A stretch of 64,000 nucleotides of DNA from Puccinia triticina (GCF_026914185.1 NC_070568.1:5849501-5913500); one strand, 5' to 3'; counted from the first letter of the stretch, positions 22,089 to 35,620 are shown. Translations and numbers: made by a program. The notes: generated by a model from the sequence alone, not told the origin.

Positions 22089-23206
22089 AAAATAAGTGGA
22101 CTGTTATATATCAGGCGGCTGAAAGAGTGTAGAAAGCCTGGGCTGTGCTGGCTATGTTGTGTTGTTTTGTGGGACTTATCGTGTCTCTTGTGTTGCCAGA
22201 AATGCAAAAATAACCTTGGTAGGCGAAAAGACTATCGAAGTTTTACTCCCGTTTTCTAGCAGTGACCAAAGGTTGTGCCTGAAGTGCTAATCTTGCCAGA
22301 CAATCAAGATTTGCTGGTACATAGCACCTGTAAAAAAGGAAGGATGGTGTGATTTGATTACCAAAAGAAAGATGTCAATTGAAAATGTCCAACAAGAACT
22401 ATGCAGAAGTTTTGATATGAACCACAAGTAATGTGTGGCCCAGCTGTAAAATCAACATCATTGCTTAAAAAGCCCAAGGGGGGACAGAATGAACAAATGT
22501 GGTTTTCAAAATTACATGTCACTGTTTACATAAAATCATAAAGCCAATTTTGGCTGGGAGATGTCAGCATGCATAAAAGGTATAGTGACATCTCCCAGCC
22601 AAAATTGCAATTTATGATTTTTTGTAAAAAAATCTTGTGCAATTTGGAATACCATAAAAAAACTAGGTACAAGGTTGGAGAACAGCAGTCACAGCTTCCA
22701 GGATGAGTAGAGAGTTAGGTTTGCATTGAGCAATCTCCGCGGTATTTTCCATAACAGGTTGGGTTTGTCATTGTCACTGCAAACCTGAACCCAGACTACA
22801 TCAGCAAAACTGGTTTGTGCCTCCTTGAAACTAGCACGGCCGTGTTCGCCAGCATAATTAAGCCACATTTCCTCTCCTATTCTGCATCCCCATCGTGCAT
22901 CTTGATCACCACCCTCGAAACTGACAAGTGTGTGTCGACTCGCACCGACTTGGTGCGACGAAGAGTGTGGCAGTTGATGACCTGCAAGCATCAAAGAAGA
23001 AGTAATGTACGTCTGATGAATAAATGACATTGTACTACGGAATTAAATGGTAATGCTTTCTTTTGTTTATTCCGGATGGAGTTACAATACATTGGCGAAA
23101 AGAAAAGCAAAAAAAGGGGGTGTAGACAGGCCCCAAGAATTGGAGATAAGATGATCACAGTGTTTACACGTCTTTGCAAACAATCAGAACCAAAGAGTCA
23201 CATTTT
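22089..23206. other. intergenic, one foldback, otherwise no gene
   Basis: Holds the MDH 3' flank, the foldback at 22525-22629, and the UTP10 3' flank. Short frames at 22689-23030 show no domain. Confidence 0.4.
22525..22629. repeat. foldback (MITE-like) repeat
   Basis: Arms CCAATTTTGGCTGGGAGATG and its reverse complement face each other across about 20 bases. The similarity extends outward (AAAATCATAAA against TTATGATTTTT, TTTACA against TGTAAA) to about 105 bp. No clear target duplication. Confidence 0.8.
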
Positions 23207-26200
23207 TCAAGCCAAATAGCCTTCGATGCTTTCGCCGATTTCCAGCTCGATCCTTTTGACGACCTTCTTAGCCGCCTGGTCGATTCCACCATGAGGTTCT
23301 TCCAGGGCCTCGATCAGACAACCGCCGATAGTTTCGGGGACGAAAGGCACTAGAGCAGCTCCGATTTCTTTCCAGATTTCCTCCAAAACTTCCAAGCTGA
23401 TTAGTTTGACGTTGATGGCTTGCTCTTCGTCATCATCTTTAGCTTTGATCTCTTGTAAGATTCCGGAATTCAAAACCTTCAAAAGCGTGTCGTGGTTTGA
23501 AACCTTGTGAGCCAACTGCCCAATAAGCGATTTCACGCGACTAGAATATTCTTGATGAGTCGTAAATGTAGACCCGAGTTTTATCTGGCTAGTGACGGGC
23601 ATAACGATTCTGGTCAAGGCGGTAGCGCTCCAAAAGCCTACAGAAAAAAAAAAAGATTTATTTCAACCCTGAATCGCAACACCTCGGAGAATCATAAGAC
23701 ATACATACCTTCTGTATCATGTTTAAGCGTCTGCTCCAACGTTGAGGTGACGGACATCCAAAGCTCAAAGTCAGATTGCTTGGCTTCGACAAATCCGTTC
23801 AATATTGTAACAGTGTGGCTGATGAGATGCGTAAAGTAGGGCACAGCCAAAGTCTAAAGAGCCCAGGCGTTAATCAGTAAGATGAAGAACAGCCAGATGC
23901 ACCAAAAATATTCACCTGCAGGTGGCCAAGAAGTGCGCCAAAGACTTTGTAGAGCGCAATACATCTGGGAACACTAGGTTGATTTTCGTCGGTCGTTAGG
24001 TCGATTGTTGCCCAATCGATGAATCGGAACAACAATGGTTTGAGAGTCTCATCATTGATTTTCAAAACCAGAGCTAAGAAAGCCGAAGAAGCGCGTGATT
24101 CAATTTTGATAATATCTTCTTGCGAAATAGTTTGATGATTTTGTCGGCGAACATCGAAGGCCTGTAATAGGAAGTCGAATGTCGCCTTGCTCTCCTTGAT
24201 AACTTCCGGTACTTTGGCGTATTTGATGGCTCGAATCAGAATTTCCAGCAGTGTCAGGGCAACCTGGAGTCCGAGACATTTTCAGAACGCTGATTGGAAT
24301 CGATGGGGTATGAAGAAAAACAGAAACGACTTACGTTGCTCGAGCCTTCCAAGTTTGACCAATAAGCGCTGACAACAGGCCCCAAATTGTGGAGAGGAAC
24401 TGTCTTCGTCAAGCAACGAATCAGTGAGACTTGCTTGGCATCTACAGCGTTTTGCAGACCAGGTTTGCTCGTAACAGGGGTCGTGATCAGTCGGAGAATC
24501 ATCGGCATGTGTGGCGTGAGGAATGATGGCAATGCCTTCACGGTAACTTCCACCAAGCCGAAAGCAAGTGCGCGAAGTTCCACGCCCGCAGTGCCACTTT
24601 CTGAACTGTGCGATTTTTGCACCAATTCGACGCACATGTTGATGGTTTTCCCAACATTGGGTATCAATCGAGAACCGAGTAATCGGCTGAAATAAAAAAA
24701 AGAAGTACAAATTTAGTTCCGCGTTGCCTCTCGACAATGTGCTCAGAGAATGAAAACCAGGCGAACCAGAGTTTTACTAGGGCGGACAAAGCCGCTGCTG
24801 CAACTCTCGCGTCATCGCTGCTCGGTGGTATTGACAACAAGGAGTCGTAGGCCTTGCTGAGTAAGGATTGCTCGGAGGCTGTCGCATTCACAGCCATTTC
24901 TCCAAGAGTTTCGATCGCATGCAGTAAGGGTACCTTTGACTCTTCGGGGGAAATAGCGAAGCCGCCTCGAATGCGGGTCGTACAAATCTTGATGGCTTCG
25001 ATGACACACATCTCGATCTCAGGTCTCTGGGAAGCTTTAACGGATGACAAACGGGCCCGTAGGATGTCCAAGGCAAAGAACATCAACTAGAAAAAAAAAG
25101 GTTTAGTTGCCCGCCAGTTGCTTTCAGTGTGGATTGCTCATACCTTGCTGTCATGATCCTGGAGTGTGGGAAGCATCGCGGAGGCGAAGAATTCCAAGGA
25201 GACCAGCTTCGCGGCTCGCAGTGCAATGTCACGAGCGTCTTGGATGTGCTCACTTCCAGTCGACTCTGGTTTGGATTGACTAAGCTCTAATATTTGCATC
25301 ATCAAGAATGATAAGACCTGATCGCTATCTGAATTATTTGCTGATCGGGATGAATCCAACTTGGACTTCAGTGATTTAGAGGCCAGCGCCTCGCTCATGA
25401 ACTTCATGAGTGCCTGAACACGATTCACGTTCAGGTTCTGGCTTCCGTCATCAATGATCTGATCGCCGTCGCGATCGACTTCAGCTTCTTGGCTAAAATA
25501 AAGTGATTGCTTGTCAGTCTATAGTTACCTCCGGTCCTGATTGTAAGACTTACGATCTGGCTGGCAGAATACCAGACTCTCCTGGGGAACTTAGTCCAAG
25601 CAGAATTTCTACTTCGGCCACAATATGTGCCATTGCCTGAAGGTTGCAATGTTAAAATTATTGAGTCATCAATACCAATGTCAAAATAAGAATGCACTAA
25701 CCGCGACGCCAAGCGCGCCTGGGAAAGACGACCAGATTGAGAGAGGTAGCTCGAAGTTTGACACATCATTGGCCTCGTCGATGTTGGCATCGATCATCAG
25801 AATCAGTAGAGCCCCTAAGAATTGGTAATCGCCTAGAACCTCGATTAATCGCACAAAGAGTCTCGTCCGTCGGTGCTTGGGGATATGATTTCTTGCCCCA
25901 ACAAACATGAGGAGCAATTCACGTAGGCCTATCGGAGCACGTCACTTGAGCTCAGGAACTGGTCCAGTTTTTGTACTTCAGAATGAAAATGCTTACTCAA
26001 AACAACGTCAACCCGAGAGCTTCCGGAGCTGCTGGAGGCTTTTACCATCGGTGGAATCAAAGCTTGGATGGCCTATTTCCATAGGGAAGTACATGTGAGT
26101 ACAGCGTAAAAAACCCCAACAGGACAACTGCCGGGACGTACCTTGTCAACCACTCTAGCACTGAATGCATCGTCACGCTGAATCACATGAGCTCCGACAA

Positions 26201-29200
26201 ACGTGAATATTGGCATCATACTTTGGCAGGTGAGCTCAGGACACAGACGAGCCAAATCGGCCAGCAGAAGGATTATTTTGTGAGAAATGTGTGGATCCAA
26301 CGAAACTTCGAATCCGATCATTAGCGTCTTACTTTTGGCATCAGAGACAGTTGAAATAGAAAATAAAAACCCATGTACTTCTCATGTAGTCCACGATGCA
26401 AGATAAAGGTAAGCCATCGGATTCAAATTCGGCTTCCTGTATTTGGAGTTGACATTAGTTAACATGTACAGCGGCAATGGCAAGGGAGCAGAGATTGAAT
26501 GACGTACATTCAAGGCGGGGGCGACAATCGCCAAGTACGAGATAAGCAGCTGAGCAGAGAAATGAATGTCTACTTCATGGGTAGTATGCGTAGCCAATAG
26601 GGTTGCCAAGGTATGTAAGAATGCCGCAAACAATCGGAAAGTGTGGTCGAGTTTTTCCACGGAGACTGTTTCTAGTAAGGTTGTCAACTCTGAAAGATCG
26701 GGTGCCCCACCGGTGGCTTGACCGACGGAACTGATTTTTTGAAGAATGGTTAATGGTTGTCATCGGCAAGTAAAGAAAGCATCAAGGGCAGACATACCCT
26801 TTGCCGGTCTTTGTCCTCTTATGCGACCGAGCATTGTTTGGGGAAATCTCTTGGGAGATTGCCGACAAAGCCGTGATAAAAGACTCGGTGTCCAACGGCA
26901 AAGAGCGAAGAGAAGCTACGTAGAAGCCAAGATCATCCTGAAAAAGAAAATTGATTTGACAAGTGTCAAGGACCCGAATCAAAACATGCACGGCTCTCCC
27001 TCATGGGACGGGTCCGCTGAACTTACTCGGGAAGATATCGCCAATGCCAAAATTTTGCGTAAAATAATTTGCTTCTGTGAAGCTGATAAAGCGACAAACA
27101 AGCCAGTTTGCAACTTATTCGTAGCAGCCCCGCGGATGGCGACTTGAGCATCTGAAGTGGGATTTTTTTTTTGCCATTCAGCATATGATCTTGTATTTTT
27201 CATAATCAATGAGATTCAAACGGCAAACGGCTTACTATTGGTTGGAGAGCAGCATAGGGCACATACGAGCGCATCGAAAGCAGTAGAATCTTTCCCAGAT
27301 GTAAAGGCTTTGCCAGGATAGTCGTATGTTTGGAACAAAAGCTCGGCGTACTCAGCCAAAGCGTCCTTGGACAGTTGATTGTCCGTGATTGAGTTCGCCG
27401 CCCCGGAGGACGTCTGATCAATCAGAGCAGCAGCCGATTTGATTCGAAGCGGGTCGTTTACATGACTCATACATTTCAGCAGGTTGACGCGTCCCTCAAA
27501 ATCGCTCCAACAATCGAGAACTTTCATGAGAAAGCAACTGATTCTATGCCTCAAGCCTTCAGGTTGCCGTTTGCGATTTGACGCGTCGGTGGGCGAGTCC
27601 TCCAAGTTTTGAAGTATCGACCTCATTTGACTTAATCCATCACACAAGATCTCCGTACTCGACTGGTGCAGGAGAGCGACCAACTGGGTGGAGTCCGGGA
27701 TTGAAATGTATTGAAGGTCGGCGCTGGCTCGATCGCCGTAGAACCGATCATAAGCATAAATAAATTGCTCCGGAGACAGACCCGAAGTGTTCTTGGTCAA
27801 GTCGATCAAATTCAAATAGGTTTTGAGAGCAGTAGTCAGTGAGAGGGCGGCTGCGCGGACAGGTTTACTGGGATCAATAAGCGCAATCATCACACTGGGA
27901 ATGAGGAGCTGGTAATCAACGGGTGCAGGCTTGGCGGCGTTCTGGCAGTCGGTCGTGACAGATTTGATCTCTACTTCGGCATCGAGCAGAGCCGCGATAC
28001 GAAATGATTCGTTGAAGAGTGATGAAGTCCAGATTCTGGCGAGGAAGGTCAGCCATTCTTGTTTTAGCATCAGTGGTAGCGCTCCCGAAACCCTTCTTGC
28101 CAGTGAGTCTTGAGTAGTATGCGAACTCGGATGTGCGAAACAGTAAAGCTTGAAGCAAAAGCTTGCGACATCTAAAGGTTGCGAAAGTATCGAAGCGGAA
28201 GAAACGACTTTAGAGGTACCCGGCTCAAACCAGCAGTATTCACGATGCTTCAGTTTATCAGCTACAGTAGCAGCCTTGGCCAGAGTTGAGGCGGTGAGTC
28301 GGCTGAAGAGTTTTTCTGAGCTTGTTTTCGAGTAAAACGTTTCCAATATGGAGCGATCAGCTTCGGAGTCCCCCATGTCTATGTTCACCCATCGGTTAAA
28401 GCCGCCTGAATCGGTTTGGGTAGTCATATAATCAATCAGGGTGTTCATCAGCACCCCTACGGCGCCTCCTGGCAAGCGATCGACAATTCTCCACAACAAA
28501 AGCAAGGGTACTAGTCTGGTCGTTGGGGACTGAAGTTTGCTATCTTTTGTCAGCTTTTGAAGCAAGCCGAGGACGGCAGAATCGCCCCGTTTCAAAATGT
28601 TCCGGCCAATGCCATCCAATAGACTTTCGTTAGCGGTGGTCCTCGATTCAGGGCTATCTTCGGGAACCGCAGCTGGCCACACTCCTTCGAGAATGGTTCC
28701 GTTCCAGACGTCTTTTTCGCCATGATGCGCCCAAAAAACCGAGGTTGATTTAGAACTACTTTTGGTCCAAAACAACCTCATCAGAATGATTTCCTCAGAA
28801 ATACGGGTTGCCATCTCGGGATACTGATGCAAAAAAGGTCCCATGAGAAATGAAAGCCAGTTTTTTAGAGTGGGTCGAGGTGTTTGATGACAACATAGAA
28901 TTGAGGAAGCGGCGTTCATGATGTCGTTGGTTTTGATGGTCTTGAGCAAAGCCTGTGGGCAAGAGAGTAGGAGCTCTGATGTGGCCGGGTCAGGATCACT
29001 GAGAGTGGTTTTGAGGGCCGAAGTCAACAGATGTGTGGAGCTGTCCACGTTATCGAAAGCATTGGCCTCCAGCTGTTCCATGATCGCCTTGAGCGAATTC
29101 TGCCTGACAATAGCACTCGAGCTACTGAGCCCAACCAGTGATGGGTCACATTGTTCGGTCGTGAGTGGAAGATCGCCCGAGAGAAGGCGGAGGATCCTTG

Positions 29201-30633
29201 GAATTGATTCCTTGGCATCTCCCTCGTTCGTAGAAAGATGGTTTTGCGCGACCTGCTCGACAAGGTTGGGGTGGCGTTGAAACAGGATGCCGAGAGGGCG
29301 TAGCACAGCTCGATGAGGTACTTCCATTGGAAGTATCACGGAAAGCGTTTCCATTATCAAAGTCTCAATGAGTCCGGTTGGAAGATTAAAATTTTGGGCA
29401 AGTTTTACAAGAAGCTCCTCGGCCACAACTCCGTTCTTCATAGCGCTTTTCGCTAGTCCTTGAACCAAACTCTTCCAGAAAGCTGATACGTCGTAAGCTT
29501 GACACATGGACGATAACAATTCTTCGACTTTGAAAACTCTAGATAAGGAGTGACACGACTTGCTGGTTAATCGGATTTCGCCTTCTTCAGTGTGATTTTG
29601 AAAGAGAACTATCAAGGTTTGTATCATGGCCTCATCATGTTCTCTCCAAGCTGGGTTACTCAAAACCGAGGGGTCGACGGAGTCTGTACTTGGGTGACCT
29701 TCAATTACGTATTTGACAAGATTTTGGATTACTGCCCGTGGCAAAGAGGATAAACGAGCTAAGGCGGATATAATGATGAGATGGGTGAGTCGTGCGTCAA
29801 GTTGGCTGCTTTGAACTCCATCGACCAAGACCGGGAGAAGGGTGACGAGGATTGGTTGAGGAATAGCTTGTTGTGTAGCGAGTTGCGGAGATAGACCTTT
29901 GAATAATCCCAGGAATATGTGAAGATGGAACCCTAGAAGTGCTTGGTGCGGTGGTCGATATTTAGTAACTGATGACAAGATTCCGGTTGCGTATCGAAGG
30001 AATTCTGGCGAGGCGATCATGGCATCAATCAGATGTCTTTGAGGTAAACCAGTGCGTGACTTTTGGACTGAGCGAAGAAATTGAAAATGCGGATGAGAGT
30101 CGAGGCGGATGATGTTGAGCATGGCCAAAAATTGAGCGGTGTCGTAGTATGGCAAGAAGATAGACAGTAAAATTGGTACATCGAACTCGTGAATTCTAAT
30201 CAGAGTGGGAACGGGTTAGTTTATAATGCGCAACTGGTGTCGGATGTTGAGCACAGTTTACATACCGGAATCGTCTGACGAGCCACTCGAGTACGTGTGC
30301 GCTAGGTTTGCTCAAGAGATAAGGCGATAAGCGAACCAGGAATTCTTCAATCGTCGTGCTCAATTGTTTAGCCTCATGAGGTTCCAAGAGAGTTCGGTCG
30401 ATGCGTTTTGTGGACTCTCCAAAGAGGGGTTGGTTGAATTTTTGAAAGAGATTGTCGTAGATGAGGATTTGTTGGAAGCCGTCGACGCCGATCTGGTGGA
30501 CTTGATCTATTGTTAGCTTGGCAGCCTGCGAGGGCGAGTAAATGTAGGAGTCTCGGCGGCCCAGGTTCTTGAGTCTCCCCGTGTCGGGATTGGATTGGGC
30601 GAGTGTGGCGAGTTGGCTTTTGAGTGAAGCCAT
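23207..30633 (-). CDS. UTP10: U3 snoRNP protein UTP10/HEATR1
   Basis: Large HEAT-repeat scaffold of the small-subunit processome, needed for early 18S rRNA processing in the nucleolus. Exons (minus): 30266-30633, 27236-30195, 27027-27151, 26798-26937, 26508-26730, 26371-26436, 26142-26327, 25997-26072, 25702-25928, 25554-25636, 25144-25492, 24767-25086, 24335-24686, 23916-24263, 23709-23853 and 23207-23637. They sum to 2,132 residues, close to human HEATR1. The N-terminus shows the family pattern: SLKSQLATLAQ, IYSPSQAAKLTIDQVHQIG, FGESTKRIDRTLL, YLLSKPSAHVLEWLVRRFR. Helical HEAT-type repeats follow throughout. The BP28 C-terminal domain spans roughly residues 1,740-1,880 (LPSFLTPHMPMILRLITTP, CLTKTVPLHNLGPVVSAYW). 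The protein ends LEIGESIEGYLA. One donor (GTTTTT after 26371) is weak; the rest are consensus. No damage seen. Confidence 0.93.
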
Positions 30634-30870
30634 TCTGACGATTATTCGGGCGCGACCTGCTTGGAAACGCCGGCTACTAGAGCTTTGCGTTGGGTCAGTC
30701 GATCAACTTGATGAGAGGTTGGAGTGCATACAACTGTAGCTTAACCTTAACCCGTCGTCCTCCCCAGGCCGCTCGACTTGTGGGTGCCGAGGACCAGATG
30801 AATGAATACATGCATATGCCAGCAACCAGTATGGGCTTTGTACCCAATTGGGCTCTCTATATTCATCCCT
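30634..30870. other. UTP10 promoter side
   Basis: Short spacer between the UTP10 start and the tRNA gene. It probably holds the UTP10 promoter. No other feature seen. Confidence 0.4.
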
Positions 30871-30950
30871 GGTCCGGTGGTGTAGTTGGTTATCACACTC
30901 GCTTCACACGGAGCCGCGAGAGGTCATGAGTTCGAGCCTCGTCCGGATCA
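30871..30950 (+). tRNA. tRNA-Val (CAC) with a 6-nt intron
   Basis: The acceptor stem GGTCCGG pairs with CCGGATC, with discriminator A. A D-arm (AGTTGG loop) and T-arm (ATGAG/CTCGT around TTCGAGC) are present. The anticodon stem CTCGC/GCGAG encloses TTCACACGGAGCC, 13 bases. With a normal 7-base loop and anticodon CAC, this leaves a 6-nt intron just 3' of the anticodon. A T-rich run follows immediately, as expected for a pol III terminator. The exact intron limits are ambiguous by one or two bases. Confidence 0.85.
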
Positions 30951-31517
30951 TTTCTTTTCGCACATTCAACAATGGTGGTGCTGCTTTTTTGGCCGAGGGA
31001 TTCTGCATAATTACCCAAGGCCCAGTTTAGTTGGCCATCGTTGTATTTTTATGAGTGAGAAATTCAGCGCTAATTGGATTGTACATGCTTATGTAGATTT
31101 CATTATTGAGAACCCTCATGAGGCAGGGTTCTTCACTTGCTTAATCCGCTCCGCTTCTTCATATTGAGGCTCTCTTTTGACCTGCATTCTCATGTGGAAG
31201 AATTGGATAACAAACTACAGTGCACCAATTGATTTTTGGTTCTTCTTGGATTTGTTATACTCTTCACACTTGCTTGGTACACTCTGAGTCTCAGCATAAA
31301 TACCCGTCTCTTTTTTTAAGAATTCAAGGTCCGATCAAGGCCGCAATTGATGTAGGACTGTTGATTGTCGCGCAGTTATACTGGCAGCAAATTTCACAAC
31401 AGTAGAGTTCAACCCGCAATTCGACGATCAAGATTGGATTTAGAACCAAATAGGAAATATGCGCATAATGCTATGCCAGATTGGATAGATCGTCCGTACT
31501 TTATCATCCCAACAGTT
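30951..31517. other. intergenic, nothing recognised
   Basis: No conserved frame or repeat between the tRNA and the amidohydrolase 3' end. Short open frames lack domains. Confidence 0.4.
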
Positions 31518-34231
31518 TTAAATTTTACCAAAGACGGTTTGACCATTTAAGATAGTAGCCACCACTTTAACATTCAAGATTTGATCCGAGATCTGATCTC
31601 TAGATTTCGTAGAATCGAACAGGTTTTGATTGATGATGACAAAATCGGCCAATCTTCCAACCCGTAAACTTCCGATCTGGTTCTCAGTAAAGCCAGCAAA
31701 ACTAGCATGAATTGTGAATCCATCAATAATTTCTTGAAGGTTTTCAATCCTTTCTGACGGATACCATCCTTCAGTGCCATCAATCTGACTGGGAACCGGT
31801 TTCCTTCTGGTAAATGCGGCATGTATTCCCATGAATGGAGATACAGCTGAAACTGGGAAGTCTGATCCCAGAGCTAAAGTGACGTTTTTTCTGGAGGATC
31901 GCAGGGTAAAAAGGAACAAATAAGAACCGTGTACAACAGTGACGCCAATGATAAGATTCTTTATCTTCAGTTGCATCAGGCCGAAGAGCTTACTTCAAAA
32001 GACTGTTCCATGCATAAGCCCCAAGGATTCTTTCACTTCCCAGTCGAGCCTCGGCGTAATCCATGTCAGCAATCGCTGCTGAGAGATTTCGAATTTCAGC
32101 ATCAGAAATAAGGACGCGCATCCCAAACCTATATTTCATGAATCAAGGAGACTGACCATGGGTGGGCTGAACGCTAGCTATAATACCCATTTTCCCGATC
32201 CTTTCTATATCAGCATGTCGAAGGATTTGGGCATGTTCAATCCTGAGTCGGGGAAAGTTGAATGGGCGCGGTGAGTGAGCAGAGCTATTGAGGTTGCTCA
32301 AGACCTTTTCATATGAGTCGATCACCAGCGTATTGGCTCGGTCTCCAATCGCATGCGAGTTCACCTGAAACCCTGCATCGACCCAACGTTGGATAAGCGG
32401 AAGGAAAGTCTCCTCAGGAGCGCGCAAAATGCCTCGGGATAACTTCATGTCTGGAAATCATTTAATATCAAACCATTAACATTTAGTGGATCAGATGGAG
32501 TTGTGCTGGTTTGTAAATAAGAAGCTTCTCAACCTGAATAAGGCTCCCAAAGTGCTGCTCCCCAAGAGCCTAATGCACCATCCACGAACAACTTGACGCT
32601 CCTACAGGTAGAATTTGAAGAGGTTATCAAGGTGAGGCGGAAGATGAGGCGATTAGCATTGCTCACCGAAGGTTGAATTTGTTGCCACTGATTTTTTCGA
32701 CCTGATCTCCGCAATATGTGTATCCACAGTTAACCATACCTGTGACCCTCACGGGTAACTTATCTTGAGCATCAAGTCTTTTGTAAAATTCTATCGTTTC
32801 TAGGTCTGTGGCAGCATCGTTCACAGTGGTCAATCCGAGAGACAGCATCTCTTTCGCTGTTGACTCAAGATATTTTAAGCGGTCTTCATCTGTCCTCTTA
32901 GGTATATTTTCATCTGTTTGGATGAAGTTGCATGGATACGGCGTGAGTGGGATTTTTCGATCGGGTCAGCAGGTCAAGACACCGACCAATCAAATCCATA
33001 GCATTATCGACAAAGACGCCAGTCGGATGACCATCCGGGTCCCGGACGACTTCGCCGCCCTCCACGTCCAAGGGAGGATTTTTAGCAAGTACCGAATCGA
33101 GAATAGCATCCGAGACCCAATAAGCGTGATAGTCTATTCTTCTCAAGACGATCTTCTTTCCCTGAAGTTTTGGGTTACTAGATAGTGCAGCCTGCGACCC
33201 ACACCCTAGATGTCAACGCTAACGTTCGATAGAACCGGCCTATCACCTTCGAATCCGATCGACGGGTGGGCGCAGGTTATACATAGACTTACCGCTGTAG
33301 GAAACTGCTTGCCCTCAAACAATGTCTGATCCCACCCGCTCCCACGAATGATTTGATCCGGATTACCAGACTCCAAGTCTATGTGACTAATGATACGATC
33401 AATTACGGCTGTGACCTCGTCGAGGCCCGAATGGCAAAACGTGGAATCCGATTCCGAAACATCATTCATTGAAATCGAAATTATGCGTGGAAGATGTCGT
33501 GTGCAAATGAGAAAACATATCAGGAGTGAGCCATGCTTGTAAACTTGAAAAACCAGAATGCCAACCAAACCTCACATCGAACCGATTCGCAACCCACTAG
33601 ATCAACCCCTACTAATCCTTCTCCGTACTCGAGAGGGTGTGCATGAGCATCAATCAATCCTACAAGACATGGAATCGGTACGGGGTCGCGTCAGCCAGGT
33701 ACTGGATTGTGTTTCGGATTGCATGTCGTAAACTAATACCCTCGCCAACTACAGTTGGAAGGACGGAAGGAAGGAATACGTATACGGACCCGGAAGTACG
33801 GAGATTTCGCCATCCAGCGTATTTATCGTAAGTTGACCAACCTTGATCGAGCGGCTATAACTGAGCCACGATTTGATACGATGAAACCAGCGCAAGTGAG
33901 CTTGGGAGTTTTCAAGATCCACCCTCTTGCCTACAAAGCTAATCCTATCACCCTGGATGGCGATACACTCGGCGAAGGGACTGTCAGGCGTCGAAGTATA
34001 GATTGTACCTCCGGTGACACAAACAGCATTCGTACTGGGCAGGGCTGGCTGGACATGATACGCAAGATAGGCAAGTAGGAAAGGGGTGATGATACAGGCC
34101 ACACTTTTCCATCCAACAACACAGCGTTCGACAGTGATCGTCGGCCTCCTCGTCGGATCCTTGAAGCTCTTGCCGCGTTTCGTGCTGAGCTTCTGTAAGT
34201 TTTGGACCGGACCAGTAGTTGTAGATGACAT
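31518..34231 (-). CDS. amidohydrolase family protein (Amidohydro_3, YtcJ-like), membrane-anchored
   Basis: Metal-dependent hydrolase of the Amidohydro_3 (YtcJ/AepA-like) family. The substrate cannot be told from sequence. Exons (minus): 33790-34231, 33576-33659, 33293-33408, 32987-33191, 32667-32889, 32534-32601, 32157-32450, 31994-32078 and 31518-31890, giving 629 residues with all phases consistent. The start is ATG at 34231; a GTG two codons upstream is not used. A hydrophobic segment at residues 42-60 (SVACIITPFLLAYLAYHV) after a basic N-terminus suggests a type II membrane anchor. Family motifs in order: VLPG then LIDAHAHP (metal-binding His-x-His near 153-155), GSGWDQ, VKLFVDGALGSWGA (Lys near 360), NSHAIGDRAN (His near 412), RIEHAQ, and LALGSDFPV (Asp near 516). 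No damage. The 33.4 kb junction is the least certain. Confidence 0.87.
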
Positions 34232-34539
34232 GACCACGAAATCAATAAAGCCGCGCTGGATGGGTCACAACCTGTCACAACTTCCATCAGCGTTTGATTT
34301 CAATTTTCGACTGTCCCCTACGCAAGAACCCCGTTGGCAGTTGCCGCCCGAGCAAAGCTCATCAGAAGCTGGGTAATTGGGCAAGATAGCCTTGCCGTGT
34401 GAAGCAGCACCCCTCAACCGCAGGGAGAGTGACTTAATCAGCTTGAGCCTGCAAGGTGGTCCGATCCAAATTACCATCTTATCTTAGCCCCGAACAGAAC
34501 TGAACCCCCGGGACTTTTTCTTGCCATCTTCCCACCACA
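34232..34539. other. amidohydrolase upstream region
   Basis: Probably promoter. The start of the palindromic array lies just beyond. No other gene seen. Confidence 0.35.
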
Positions 34540-35010
34540 CGGTCATTGGGAGGACTCAAACCCTCTCGATGACCGGTCTGGCCGGTCATCTCAAGGACTC
34601 AAGGTGCTCGATGACCAGCGTTTGTACACTACTGGTCATCGAGATGAATCAAGCTTCTTGATGACCGGCCTGACCGGTCATTGACAGAAATCAAGCTCCT
34701 CAATGACCAGTCTGGACGGTCGTTCTGGATGACCAGTACAAACTGGTCATCAAGAATGAGGACTCAAATTCTCTTGATGTGATCCGTCATCTCGAGGACT
34801 CAAGTCGCTTGATGACCAGTACAAACTGGCCATCAAGATGACACAAGCTTCTTAATGACCGCGATAACCCAAGATCCTCTCCCGATGCCCGGTACAAAAC
34901 GGTCAGCGAGAGGACTTAAGCTGCTCAATGACCAGTACAAACTGGTCGTCGAGATGAATCAAAGCTTCTCAATGCCTGGTTTGTACTGGCCATCAAGTGT
35001 ACAAACTAGT
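34540..35010. repeat. array of GATGACCAGT palindromes
   Basis: Six or more imperfect units of palindromes such as GATGACCAGTACAAACTGGTCATC, alternating with short GA-rich linkers (GAGGACTCAAG, GATGAATCAAGC). Variants read ACCGGTC in place of ACCAGT. The array is related in layout, not in sequence, to that at 39395-39820. Confidence 0.75.
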
Positions 35011-35327
35011 GGTGAGTGTTCTCAGCACAGTCTTAGGTGCAAACTCCCGGTCTCAATGGCAAGTGCGGCGAGCTTCCACGAGGTGGTGCAATTGTGGGCC
35101 TTGATGGCACCTCGGGACCCCGGCCGCAATGGAATTTTATGAGATAAAAGCACGCCCATTTCCTGGGAGTGATTCCTGGTTCCAATTTCCTGTTCTTGAG
35201 CATTTGGGGGGACTCAAACTCCAGGTCCCAGGAAATTTTTTTTGGCGGGGGAAATTTTTCCTGGAAAGTCCGACCTGGAAGACTTCCTGGAGGTGGTTTG
35301 AAACCCCCTAATATTTAGGGCCTGTAA

Positions 35328-35620
35328 GAGCATCCTTACCGGTCGAGCTATGTTGGCGCGAGTTTTGACTCGCAGCTGTTGCAAACTAAGTTAGCGACAG
35401 CGATTCAGCCGTATCGGTTCGGCTTGCGCGGGGTGGAGCTGAGTGGTGGGCGCGGGAAATGGCAGTTAGCTTCGAGCTAACCGTCACTAAATGTAGTGAC
35501 GGTTAGCTGAAATTCAAGCTTCTCACTAATTTAGCTTGGGCTTAGCTACACCCGGTGTGGTTGAGATTGGTGGCTAAACTAGCTAATTTCGAGCTAAACT
35601 AGTCACCGGTAAGGATGCTC
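35328..35620. mobile_element. MITE with TAA target duplication (PIF/Harbinger-like)
   Basis: 293-bp element with terminal inverted repeats GAGCATCCTTACCGGT and ACCGGTAAGGATGCTC, flanked by TAA on both sides (35325-35327, 35621-35623). A 3-bp TWA duplication is characteristic of PIF/Harbinger. The interior holds a second palindrome around 35478-35512 (AGCTAACCGTCACTA and its complement). No coding capacity. Confidence 0.85.
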
